This document shows, in pieces, positions 17,191 to 24,963 of a stretch of DNA of 62,543 nt. The notes under the pieces are model-generated. The model made no database searches. It was given only the letters and a program-made list of their open reading frames with translations, and was not told where the DNA came from. The translations under genes were made by a program, and so were the position numbers. How positions within the stretch are numbered: position 1 is the first letter of the stretch; each line of letters starts with the position of its first letter. This stretch comes from Ruminococcus flavefaciens (lineage in GTDB: Bacteria; Bacillota; Clostridia; Oscillospirales; Ruminococcaceae), in contig CACWHY010000024.1 of NCBI GenBank assembly GCA_902760805.1, positions 1-62,543 of the forward strand. Direction: 5' to 3'.

Positions 17191-18609
17191 TTATTTCCAG
17201 AAGGACAGCTTGCTGGGATCAAGGCCGATGTCAGCGGCGTGGAATTCCGGATCCCTGCCGGCTTTTTTCTGCTTTTCGTAGTCCCTGAGCGCCTTGATGC
17301 CCTGTCCCGAGAGCATGACACAGCAGGGGATATTTATCATGGTCATACAGCCCATGGTGATGTCGGCGATGGTCCAGGCAAGATCCATCTGCATCAGCGC
17401 TCCTGCAAAGACCACCACGACGCAGACTGTATAGAAGCCGGTCATGAAGCCCTTTGAGGGCTGCTTCTTGCCGTTGAGATAGATCAGGGCGTTGTCCACA
17501 TAGTAAAGGTTGCCCAGCAGAGTCGTGAAGGCGAAAAGCACCATTGCCACGGTGATGAACACCGGCCCTGCTCCGCCGAAAACTGTGGAGATAGCGTTCT
17601 GGACGTACATCGCTCCGGAGACCTCCTGGTTATAGGGAGTGCCGGAGCTAAGGCACATGAAGGCAGTTGCGGTACACAGCAGGATCGTGTCGATGTAGAC
17701 CGAAACTGTCTGTACAAGTCCCTGCTTTACCGGGTGAGTCACGTCAGCTGAGGCCGAAGCGTTTGGCGCAGATCCTACGCCGGCTTCGTTGGAGTAAAGT
17801 CCACGCTTTATTCCCAGCACCAGGCAGCTTCCTGCCAGTCCGCCAAAGATAGACCTAAGATCGAAGGCGTCCCGGAAGATCAGGGCGAACATATGGGGGA
17901 CGTTCTTGAAATTAGCTCCGATGATGATCAGCGAGATCATCACATATGCGATACCCATGAAGGGCACGATCTTTTCGGTCATGCTGATGATGCGCTTTCC
18001 GCCGCCCATCAGGCAAAATCCCACCAATACCGCCAATATTACGCCGATAATGACAGGTGTGGTCTTCTCGTTGTAGAAGCTGTAGACCGCAAAGCTGGAT
18101 TGCAGATTGAAGGAGCAGAGAAGGTTGAAGCCGAAGGCGTAAGTTGCGATAAGGAAAATGCAGAATGCCGCCGCAATGACCGGCTTGCCCAGAGCCTGCT
18201 CTATGTAGTAGGCGGGACCGCCGTAGCAGCCGCCGTCCTTGTTCTTTTTCTTGTAGATCTGAGCAAGGGTGCTCTCCATGAAGGCTGAGGAGGCGCCGAT
18301 GATACACATCAGCCACATCCAGAAGCAGGCTCCCGGACCGCCTAAGCAGATCGCAGTGGAAACGCCCACGATGTTTCCCGTGCCGACTCTTGAGGCGGTG
18401 GAAACGATCAGCGCCTGAAACGAGGAGACCTTCTGCTGACCCTTGGGCTTCTCCACGATGAGTCGGCAGGCCTCTTTGAACATTCTCAGCTGGACGAAGC
18501 CTGTCCTTACGGAAAAATACAGTCCTGCGAATGCAAGTATTATGATCAGGACGGGGTAGTACATCACGTCGTCGATCTTGTTTAGCAGATCCATTATTTT
18601 ATCAAGCAT
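17191..18609 (-). CDS. Sodium:alanine/glycine symporter (AGCS family)
   Basis: Inner-membrane amino-acid/sodium symporter of 472 residues, the usual AGCS length. About eleven hydrophobic spans are visible. Family words are present: GLYFSVRTGFVQLR near the start, TASRVGTGNIVGV (ion/substrate region), CIIGASSAFMEST and NEAGVGSAPNASA. ATG follows CGGAGGTA. It imports alanine or glycine with Na+. Monocistronic, convergent with the GH16 operon. Confidence 0.88.
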   Translation of the reverse strand: MLDKIMDLLNKIDDVMYYPVLIIILAFAGLYFSVRTGFVQLRMFKEACRLIVEKPKGQQKVSSFQALIVSTASRVGTGNIVGVSTAICLGGPGACFWMWLMCIIGASSAFMESTLAQIYKKKNKDGGCYGGPAYYIEQALGKPVIAAAFCIFLIATYAFGFNLLCSFNLQSSFAVYSFYNEKTTPVIIGVILAVLVGFCLMGGGKRIISMTEKIVPFMGIAYVMISLIIIGANFKNVPHMFALIFRDAFDLRSIFGGLAGSCLVLGIKRGLYSNEAGVGSAPNASASADVTHPVKQGLVQTVSVYIDTILLCTATAFMCLSSGTPYNQEVSGAMYVQNAISTVFGGAGPVFITVAMVLFAFTTLLGNLYYVDNALIYLNGKKQPSKGFMTGFYTVCVVVVFAGALMQMDLAWTIADITMGCMTMINIPCCVMLSGQGIKALRDYEKQKKAGRDPEFHAADIGLDPSKLSFWK

Positions 18610-18738
18610 TCATTACCTCCGAAAAAAGATCTCAGCCGGTGCTCCCTAGATGAAGACCGGCTGATCACTATTATACAATAGGATCCGGGAAAATACAAGA
18701 GGCGTTTTTGGGAAAAGCTCCTGAAAAAGCCGAACGGC

Positions 18739-19239
18739 CTATTTGCCTATCCTCACATAGAGCTTTGTATCGTCCTTGTGGTGGATATATCCGCCGTTGT
18801 TCAGCATGACTTTTAGTGAGGCAGGATTGTCCCTGTCCACACGCAGGTATATCTCGTCTTCCTGTATGCTGTCTTTGACCTCTTCGATCAGCATTTTCAG
18901 TCCCTGAGATGCACAGCCTCTGCCTCGGTATTCCGGCGCTATGTAGTAGCCGATGTGTCCTGAGCCTTCTATGAGCGACTGGCAAAGATAATGCCGGAAG
19001 TGGAATGTGCCGACGATATTATCATCCTCCCACAGATAGTATACCGTCTGCGGAACATATCCATCGGGCAGCTTTTCTCCTCTGGACTGGGCTATCATCG
19101 TTTCAAGAGCAGAGCCGAAGTCCTCACGGCTTATGGCAGGATAGTCGTTGATAAAACTGTTTTCGTCCGCAGGTATACTGCGCTGGAACAGCCATTCTTT
19201 TTCTATGTCATCGTAGTTTGCAGATCTTAAGTACAGCAT
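18739..19239 (-). CDS. GNAT family N-acetyltransferase
   Basis: 166 residues. The acetyl-CoA motif reads YYIAPEYRGRGCASQGL (R-x-x-G-x-A type, near residue 115), followed by LRVDRDNPASLKVMLNNGG, the classic end of the fold. Substrate unknown; the family includes ribosomal-protein and small-molecule acetylases. The start lies 7 bases after the SDR stop, so the two genes share a transcript. Confidence 0.8.
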   Translation of the reverse strand: MLYLRSANYDDIEKEWLFQRSIPADENSFINDYPAISREDFGSALETMIAQSRGEKLPDGYVPQTVYYLWEDDNIVGTFHFRHYLCQSLIEGSGHIGYYIAPEYRGRGCASQGLKMLIEEVKDSIQEDEIYLRVDRDNPASLKVMLNNGGYIHHKDDTKLYVRIGK

Positions 19240-19246
19240 ATTTCCC

Positions 19247-19948
19247 TCATTTCAGCTCCCAGCCGTTGTCGCCGTGGTATATCATCAGCTTTGTCATGCC
19301 GCCGTCGATGCAAATGTTCTCGCCCGTGATGAAGCCTGCCTTGTCGGAGCAGAGGAACATCACCATGTTTGCAATATCCATGGGATCACCCACACGTCCG
19401 CAGGGCTGCTGATAGGCGTCGGGGCCTTCGTAGACCTTGTAGGACGTATCGATCCAGCCGGGGGAAATGGAGTTCACACGCACCTTCCCTGCAAGGCTCA
19501 CCGCAAGAGCGTGAGTAAGGGCAGCTATACCGCCTTTCGCCGCAGTGTAGCTCTCGGTCTGAGGCTGGCTCATGCGGTCCCGGGAGGAGGAGATATTGAT
19601 GATACTGCCGCCCTTATTGAAGTTCGGAGCGAACAGCTTCGACAGGTAAAAGGGCGCAGTCACTCCCACTGCGAGAGCGTACTGGAATTCCTCATAGCTG
19701 CAATCATCAATACCCTTCATCAGCGGCAGAGCGTTGTTGACAAGAAAGTCGATGTGTCCGTGCTTTGCAATGACCTGCTCCGCAAACCTTTCAAGTACGG
19801 ACTTGTCGGAAATATCGCCCACGAAGTGGTCTCCCTCAGCCTTGTCGATAACGCAAACCGCTGCTCCGTTTCTGCGAAATTCCTCGGCTATGCACTTGCC
19901 AATACCATTTGCGCCGCCTGTTACTACGGCTACTTTGTTTTTGAACAT
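19247..19948 (-). CDS. Short-chain dehydrogenase/reductase (SDR)
   Basis: Rossmann-fold oxidoreductase of 233 residues from the ATG at 19,948, which has AGAGGG at good spacing and opens with MFKNKVAVVTGGANGIG, the NAD(P) motif. A longer frame upstream has no matching domain. NNALP, the Ser in NISSS and Tyr/Lys in YTAAKGG form the active site. The C terminus (GENICIDGGMT) is standard for classical SDRs. Substrate cannot be read. First gene of a two-gene unit with the acetyltransferase. Confidence 0.85.
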   Translation of the reverse strand: MFKNKVAVVTGGANGIGKCIAEEFRRNGAAVCVIDKAEGDHFVGDISDKSVLERFAEQVIAKHGHIDFLVNNALPLMKGIDDCSYEEFQYALAVGVTAPFYLSKLFAPNFNKGGSIINISSSRDRMSQPQTESYTAAKGGIAALTHALAVSLAGKVRVNSISPGWIDTSYKVYEGPDAYQQPCGRVGDPMDIANMVMFLCSDKAGFITGENICIDGGMTKLMIYHGDNGWELK

Positions 19949-20100
19949 AACACTTGCCCTCTTTCTGTTCCGGGATGATCCCTGATAACTACATTCTAAC
20001 ATTTTATCTGTAATAAAGCAATGGTTAGGTGCAGAAATAATTGCCGATCGGATATAGCCCACCAGTTGAGCACCTGCGAAGCTGAACAGCACCGCCGCTA

Positions 20101-20140
20101 AAAACGGCACCGCCGCAGCCAAAAGACTGCGGCGGTTTGT
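20101..20140 (-). terminator. Intrinsic terminator of the LRR-dockerin gene
   Basis: ACCGCCGCAG and CTGCGGCGGT form a ten-pair stem; GCCGTTTTT follows on the minus strand. Confidence 0.7.
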
Positions 20141-20189
20141 CCCTCTAAAATTACCCGAATTTGAAACTCCATAGCGTGCAGAAAGGAGC

Positions 20190-21737
20190 TTATTTCACGA
20201 TCTCGTCCTTCAGGGCAATCATGTCGTATACGTTGACATTTCCGTCGCCGGTCATGTCGCCGTAGTAAGCGCCGGTGGGAACATATCTGCCAAGCAGGTA
20301 TCTCTGGAGAGAAACAGCATCGGACATATTCACCTTGCTGTCGATGTTTACGTCGCCTGCATCTGTGCCGATCTCCTCAAATTCAAGGTTCCACTTCTCA
20401 GCATAGCGCTCTGCCTCTGTGCCGCAAAATCCCCGTACCTTGCAGTGTTTGCTGAATGCAGCAATTTCCGGATCTCTCAGGTTATCATAGCTCAGGTCAC
20501 CAATGCTTACGCCAGCTACAGGACCGTTAGACGTTTTCAGCTGACCGATTATCTCGACTGTAGGCGGAATGAATACTCCGCCCTCAACACGGGTAAATGC
20601 GTCTGCGCCGATTATTCTCACGCTGTCAGGAAGGTCGATGCTGTCCACGTTGTTCATTCCGTTGAATGCCTGAACACCGATCCGCTGAACGCTGTTACCG
20701 ATCTCAACGGACTTGATGTTGTTGTCGCCTGCGAACATCGCATTGCTGATCTCAGGGGCGTTCACATAGACCTTTTCAAGACTCATACAATCTGCGAAGC
20801 TGCCGCCTGCGGCTACAAGCTCAGGGCAGTCAAGGCGGAGCTCGGTAAATGAGTCATTATTGATAAATGCGTGGAATCCTATATATTTCAGACCCTCAGG
20901 GAAGTTTACCTTCTGGAGGTTTTCACAGGAAGCAAACGCTAATGGTCCTATCACCTCGATAGACTCAGGGAGAACGATCTCAGTAAAAGCACTTCCTGAA
21001 AATGCGCCGTTTTCGATAGCTGTTACAGGACATCCGTTTATCTCACTCTCAACAGTGAACAGAGCTGCGTCTTCGTTTTCAGCGTACTCGAATGCTGCTG
21101 TTCCGTCGGGAAGGAGCATATACCAGCCGCCGTTCTTATAAATGAAACCGTTACGTTCCATATCTTCATCGCTGTCTCTGAAGTCTTTTGCATCGGTTTC
21201 CCATTCTGTAGCTTTTATTGTCTGAATGAGACCGTCCTCACGATCATATACTTCAAACCTTTTTTCAGTAGCGGGCTCGTTCTTTTCCACAAAGATCACA
21301 TAGGTCTCGCCGGTGTCGTCCAGCCAGTATTCCATAGGGAACTCGTTATATTTATTGGCGTCCAGATAAACGATGTCCGGAACGCAATGGATATAGTTCT
21401 GCCAGCAACAAGTGGGCTGGTTATAGCGGTCGAAAATTCCGTAAGCGCCCTCCAGCTCATCAAGTGTCAGACGATCGCCGATATACTGGTCGTGAGCAAG
21501 TTCCTTGCGGGCACGGGCACAGTATATCAGCTGGTCAGAGGACTGCTCAGTGTCGAAAATGAAGTGACAGAGCGCCTTGTCCTCCGCAGAAAGCGAGCTG
21601 TAGTCCGTGATGCAAAGGTCGTATTTCAGGAACTTGTTCCAGAGAGAGTTGTCTGGCTCCTTTGCTGAGCCAGCCAGCACTGAAACGCTGCTGACTGCCA
21701 TTACGCCGGAAATGAATGTTGATAGTAATTTTTTCAT
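20190..21737 (-). CDS. Secreted LRR protein with C-terminal dockerin
   Basis: Exported cellulosome-associated protein of 515 residues. ATG 21,737 follows AGGAGGAATCAAC; signal peptide ends near VLAGSAK. An N-terminal region of about 200 residues is unrecognised and carries YDLCITDYSSL and YWLDDTGETYVIF. BspA-type LRR_5 repeats follow (SAFTEIVLPESIEVIGPLAF), then a type I dockerin at about 455-515 (GDVNIDSKVNMSDAVSLQRY, GDMTGDGNVNVYDMIALKD). The LRR part probably binds protein or glycan and the dockerin attaches it to a scaffoldin. Confidence 0.8.
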   Translation of the reverse strand: MKKLLSTFISGVMAVSSVSVLAGSAKEPDNSLWNKFLKYDLCITDYSSLSAEDKALCHFIFDTEQSSDQLIYCARARKELAHDQYIGDRLTLDELEGAYGIFDRYNQPTCCWQNYIHCVPDIVYLDANKYNEFPMEYWLDDTGETYVIFVEKNEPATEKRFEVYDREDGLIQTIKATEWETDAKDFRDSDEDMERNGFIYKNGGWYMLLPDGTAAFEYAENEDAALFTVESEINGCPVTAIENGAFSGSAFTEIVLPESIEVIGPLAFASCENLQKVNFPEGLKYIGFHAFINNDSFTELRLDCPELVAAGGSFADCMSLEKVYVNAPEISNAMFAGDNNIKSVEIGNSVQRIGVQAFNGMNNVDSIDLPDSVRIIGADAFTRVEGGVFIPPTVEIIGQLKTSNGPVAGVSIGDLSYDNLRDPEIAAFSKHCKVRGFCGTEAERYAEKWNLEFEEIGTDAGDVNIDSKVNMSDAVSLQRYLLGRYVPTGAYYGDMTGDGNVNVYDMIALKDEIVK

Positions 21738-21780
21738 GTTGATTCCTCCTTTACAAGAAGTTAGTTTTCCCCTTGTACCA

Positions 21781-21809
21781 ATTATACCAATGCGTCGAAA
21801 CAAAGTCAA
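21781..21809 (-). promoter_or_regulatory. Promoter of the LRR-dockerin gene
   Basis: On the minus strand TTGACT, 17-base spacer, TATAAT. The leader to the ATG is about 35 bases. Confidence 0.75.
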
Positions 21810-21850
21810 CTTTTTTTTGCAAAATGCCTATTTTTGGAGAAATTCGTATA

Positions 21851-21918
21851 CCTGCACAAGATCTTCTTCCGCTCATTGTGCAGGCAGCCAAACAGCCCCC
21901 CCGAAGGAGGCTGTTTGG
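21851..21918. other. Two adjacent hairpins between convergent-side genes
   Basis: CCTGCACAA/TTGTGCAGG (21,851-21,883) and CCAAACAGCC/GGCTGTTTGG (21,888-21,918). Neither has a good T-run; the second lies just past the stop of the EF-hand gene and may end its transcript. Confidence 0.4.
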
Positions 21919-21936
21919 AGTCGTGACGTTCTCACA

Positions 21937-22497
21937 TCATTCCTTGGTCATATTGTCGGTGTAGATCTTCAGGATCTCGGAAGCGTCAGCAGCATCGATG
22001 GTCTTATCGCCGTTTGCGTCGCCCAGATACTGCATATCCATCTGGACTCTGTATTCCGGGATATCACCGGTCAGAGTATCGGCGTAGTAATTCAGGTAAT
22101 TCAGCACCGTGGAAGCATCTGAAGCAGTGACAAGGCCGTCGCCGTCCAGATCGCCCACAACTGACTCAGAGTAGTAGAAGTAGTAATACTCCAGCAGGTA
22201 AGCTGCGTCCGTTGCGTCAACAAGTCCGCTGCCGTCCAGGTCGAAGTTTGACTTGATGTTGTTGAAAACCTCTTCTGTGAGCACATTATTCGGCTGATAA
22301 ACATCGCTGGGGTCGAACATATGGAATGTGTAGAAGCTAAGGAGCGCAGCTGCATCGTTCTGGTCGAACTCGCCGTTAAGGTCGGCATCCTGGGGGAAAT
22401 GGTTGTGATGATCTTTCTTGTTTTCATAATAATTCCTCCTAAAAAATGATTTGTTTATGCTCAAAGATCCTTCATTCAAGTGAATAAAGAACTTCAT
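21937..22497 (-). CDS. EF-hand/dockerin-repeat protein with a displaced start
   Basis: The frame encodes four calcium-loop repeats of dockerin type (DADLNGEFDQND, DLDGSGLVDATD, DLDGDGLVTASD, DANGDKTIDAAD), each followed by a hydrophobic helix. The best start signal, AGGAGG then ATG at 22,427 (MKTRKIITTIS), is in another frame and joins this one only with one extra C in the CCCCC run near 22,391-22,395. The in-frame ATG at 22,497 overlaps the upstream gene, lacks a ribosome site, and gives no signal peptide. The gene is thus frameshifted, mis-sequenced, or has lost its export signal. It sits directly downstream of the sigma/anti-sigma pair. Confidence 0.6.
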   Translation of the reverse strand: MKFFIHLNEGSLSINKSFFRRNYYENKKDHHNHFPQDADLNGEFDQNDAAALLSFYTFHMFDPSDVYQPNNVLTEEVFNNIKSNFDLDGSGLVDATDAAYLLEYYYFYYSESVVGDLDGDGLVTASDASTVLNYLNYYADTLTGDIPEYRVQMDMQYLGDANGDKTIDAADASEILKIYTDNMTKE

Positions 22498-23251
22498 CTG
22501 CCAATGAGTAACTTGTGTTATATGTAAATAATCCTGTAACAGTTTTTCCTTCGATACACCATGCCTTTAATTGCTGATCTTCCTTTATGGTGTAGAAAAG
22601 ATGACCGTTGACCTGGGTTTCATATACATCACGGGTATCTGATGCAATCCCAAAACTACCAGAATAATTATCATCTAATCCATAATAATGGATATTTATT
22701 ATTTCTTTTTGCTTACTAAAATAAAAATTTAGTGATATGCCATCTGCCTCGATCTGCTCCAACTCAAACCCCTTCGGTATGTAGGTGGGTATCATGACAT
22801 CAAGCCCATACTCGTCGATCTTTTCTTTCATTAGGTCGTAGTAGATATTCTCATGAGGGTCCGGCGTTCCGTCGCCGCCGTCAAGAAACGTCTGTATACC
22901 GCCCATGACTGCATGATAGCCGGCCGGCAGCACGCCCTGACCCAGTACCTGACGTGATGTAAGATCTGCCCCCACAAAAGCCACCGCAAGACAGGCCGCC
23001 GCTGCTGTGAAGCGCTTGATCCTCCTGCGCCTGATGATCGGCTTTTCAGCGCCTATCCTGTCGAGAGCCCTTTTCCTTCCGGAGGCTGCTCCCTCGCTGT
23101 CAGGGGATATGCCCTCTATATCACAGATCACCTTTGAGAGCTCCCGGATCTTGTCCAGATCCCACTCATCAGAGGGCTTTGAGCATTCGCTCGCCAACTC
23201 TGCCCGGAGCTGGTCTGCCATTTGCTTATCGAAATTTTCTAAACTCTTCAT
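22472..23251 (-). CDS. Anti-sigma-like single-pass membrane protein (DUF4367 type)
   Basis: 259 residues. A cytoplasmic N-terminal part (about 1-75, charged) is followed by RRRRIKRF and one membrane span (about 82-98, AAAACLAVAFVGA). The outer domain of about 150 residues resembles DUF4367 (MIPTYIPKGFELEQIE). The location after an ECF sigma gene suggests it holds the sigma factor at the membrane and senses an external cue, by analogy with RsgI-type regulators of cellulosomal bacteria, although no carbohydrate module is visible. Weak ribosome site GGGACGGTGAT. Confidence 0.65.
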   Translation of the reverse strand: MKSLENFDKQMADQLRAELASECSKPSDEWDLDKIRELSKVICDIEGISPDSEGAASGRKRALDRIGAEKPIIRRRRIKRFTAAAACLAVAFVGADLTSRQVLGQGVLPAGYHAVMGGIQTFLDGGDGTPDPHENIYYDLMKEKIDEYGLDVMIPTYIPKGFELEQIEADGISLNFYFSKQKEIINIHYYGLDDNYSGSFGIASDTRDVYETQVNGHLFYTIKEDQQLKAWCIEGKTVTGLFTYNTSYSLADEVLYSLE

Positions 23252-23342
23252 GGTATCACCGTCCCTTTTTATGACCTTTTGTAATAATATCCCAGATCTT
23301 GGGCGAAATCTCGCTGAGAAATTTGAAATTTGTATATTTGCA

Positions 23343-23384
23343 CAAAAAAAGAAAAGCTACAGCGCCGCCGCACTATAGCTTTTC
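23343..23384 (-). terminator. Terminator overlapping the sigma gene stop codon
   Basis: AAGCTATAGTGC (containing the TAG stop) pairs over twelve positions with GCGCTGTAGCTT, followed by TTCTTTTTTTG. It would limit readthrough from the sigma gene into the anti-sigma gene. Confidence 0.7.
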
Positions 23385-23843
23385 AACAAGGGTCTTCTTC
23401 ATTTTGTTTATTCGATCATATAAGGCAGCCATGCTTATCCCCAACTCTTCCGCTATGGCTTTCCTTCCGCCGTATCCTGCAAGCACATACCTGATAAACA
23501 GCTCCCCGTCTTTTTCGCCTAAGATCTCGATGATATCCGCTTTCAGGTCATTATCGACAGGTGTTTCGGCTGATGCCGGCTCCTCTGCGAGATCCTCGAG
23601 GCTCTGCCAATTTTTCGAGTATTTTTTCAGATGCTTCTTAACAATGTTTGCGGCAGTTTTATACAGCCAAGACCTTATCCCTGCGGATAAGTACAGCTTC
23701 TTGCGCTTCTGATAAAACAAGAGGAAAACCTCCTGCACACAATCTTCTGCCGCTCGCTCGTCGCCCAAGATACTCAGACAGTAGAGAAGGAGCTCATCGT
23801 AATATTTTTCCAGGATCATTTCAAAAATTTCATTTTCGATCAA
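23373..23843 (-). CDS. ECF-type RNA polymerase sigma factor
   Basis: 156 residues from TTG at 23,843, which follows AAGGAGGAG by six bases; the longer ATG frame would begin inside the promoter. Region 2 is visible (YYDELLLYCLSILGDERAAEDCVQEVFLLFYQ) and region 4 as a helix-turn-helix (GGRKAIAEELGISMAALYDRINKMKK). It redirects RNA polymerase to target promoters, probably under control of the membrane protein encoded next. Targets may include the adjacent dockerin genes, but no shared promoter motif was confirmed. Confidence 0.85.
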   Translation of the reverse strand: MIENEIFEMILEKYYDELLLYCLSILGDERAAEDCVQEVFLLFYQKRKKLYLSAGIRSWLYKTAANIVKKHLKKYSKNWQSLEDLAEEPASAETPVDNDLKADIIEILGEKDGELFIRYVLAGYGGRKAIAEELGISMAALYDRINKMKKTLVEKL

Positions 23844-23880
23844 TGAGCACTCCTCCTTCTCCGGATCATTGTTAATTTGG

Positions 23881-23909
23881 ATTTTATCACATTTGGTTAT
23901 GGTTGTCAA
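23881..23909 (-). promoter_or_regulatory. Promoter of the sigma factor gene
   Basis: On the minus strand TTGACA, 17-base spacer, TAAAAT. Confidence 0.75.
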
Positions 23910-24099
23910 GTATCGAAACCGGTGATCCCCACGCCCTCTTCCTCTCGATGATCCGGCTAAGAAAACTGAAATGGACTAGATCACAGGCTGCTTCACGGAT
24001 CTGTTCGGCGGCGGCAGTGACGAAAAAAGCACTTCCGATCTCTCGAAAGTGCCTGAGATGATACCTATGCCCTTCCGGAAAAGCTCCGGATATATGCAA

Positions 24100-24154
24100 A
24101 AAAATGCGGTCCAGATAAACTGAACCGCATCTGCGTGCGCCCGCTCGGCGCTGG
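24100..24154 (-). repeat. 55-bp tRNA-downstream repeat, right inverted copy, with tRNA-His terminator
   Basis: Starts at the CCA of tRNA-His and differs at 2 of 55 positions from 97-151. The hairpin GCGGTTCAG/CTGGACCGC with a T-run (24,100-24,127) ends the tRNA transcript. Confidence 0.85.
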
Positions 24155-24229
24155 GGTGGGAGATGGGATTCGAACCCACGGTCTTCGGGACCACAATCCG
24201 ACGCTTTAACCAGCTAAGCTACACCCACC
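24152..24229 (-). tRNA. tRNA-His (GTG)
   Basis: Cloverleaf readable on the minus strand: GGTGGGTG start with the extra G(-1) typical of His, D-arm TAGCTTAGCTGGTTAAAGC, anticodon loop ATTGTGGT, T-arm GTGGGTTCGAATCCCAT, encoded CCA. Confidence 0.93.
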
Positions 24230-24287
24230 ATATAAACAAGAACGAAGCTCTCCATTAGATGGAGTCATTTAACGGAGAGTTTCGGAA

Positions 24288-24364
24288 TGGCGCGCCTTGC
24301 TGGATTCGAACCAGCGGCTTACTGCTTAGAAGGCAGTTACTCTATCCAGCTGAGTTAAAGGCGC
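24288..24364 (-). tRNA. tRNA-Arg (TCT)
   Basis: Acceptor GCGCCTT/AAGGCGC, anticodon stem-loop CTGCCTTCTAAGCAG, T-arm GCTGGTTCGAATCCAGC, encoded CCA. Confidence 0.93.
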
Positions 24365-24369
24365 ACAGG

Positions 24370-24398
24370 AAAAAATCAGCAGCCTTGCGCTGCTTTTT
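24370..24398 (-). terminator. Terminator between tRNA-Gly and tRNA-Arg
   Basis: GCAGC/GCTGC-cored stem followed by TGATTTTTT on the minus strand, directly after tRNA-Gly. Confidence 0.6.
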
Positions 24399-24472
<74 letters not shown>

Positions 24473-24628
24473 ATGACATTCAACAGAGAACATTATACCA
24501 CACAGCCTTGCTCTTGTCAATAGCACTTTGCAAAAAAAGTCATTTTGCACAAAAACATTTCTCCTCCGCCCTCTGAGTTGCACAATGAGAAGGATCTTGT
24601 AAGCAGTGCAAATTTTTTGCAAAAGCCC

Positions 24629-24691
24629 TTGACAAACCCATTCAAGAGTGCTATCATATAGGTGTAACAGCTGTATTACTATCGTTAATAC
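24629..24691 (+). promoter_or_regulatory. Promoter P1 of the transporter operon with inverted repeat
   Basis: TTGACA (24,629-24,634), 17-base spacer, TATCAT (24,652-24,657). The inverted repeat GTATTA (24,673-24,678)/TAATAC (24,686-24,691) lies just past the expected start, where a repressor would act. The region 24,473-24,628 holds no gene; it has AT-rich, TTTGCA-containing sequence. Confidence 0.6.
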
Positions 24692-24810
24692 GCTGGTACA
24701 AACGAGCAGCTCCCCGGATATTGCTGTTTATGCCCAAATATTGCGGAATGTCAGGTTTTTGCAAAGGCTGTTATTTTTTCGCAAAAAATGCAAATAAACT
24801 GCAAGATCTA

Positions 24811-24871
24811 TTGACAGAGCCTCGTTAAAGTATTATCATTAGGGTAGTGGAGGCCTCCTCCGCTAACGTTA
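24811..24871 (+). promoter_or_regulatory. Promoter P2 of the transporter operon with palindromes
   Basis: TTGACA (24,811-24,816), 17-base spacer, TATCAT (24,834-24,839). The perfect palindromes GGAGGCCTCC (24,849-24,858) and TAACGTTA (24,864-24,871) follow at the expected start, so a repressor or antiterminator may act here. Confidence 0.6.
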
Positions 24872-24963
24872 AATCAAAAAAATATATTTCAGCGTCGTCA
24901 TTTCCCTTCCTGTGCGACACTAATATATAGAGCTATACAGAACAAAGGCAAGGTAGTGATCCA

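Noticed and set aside
19949-20122. N-terminal extension of the SDR protein
   Set aside because: The extra 58 residues precede the Rossmann start and have no family match; the ATG at 19,948 has a proper ribosome site.
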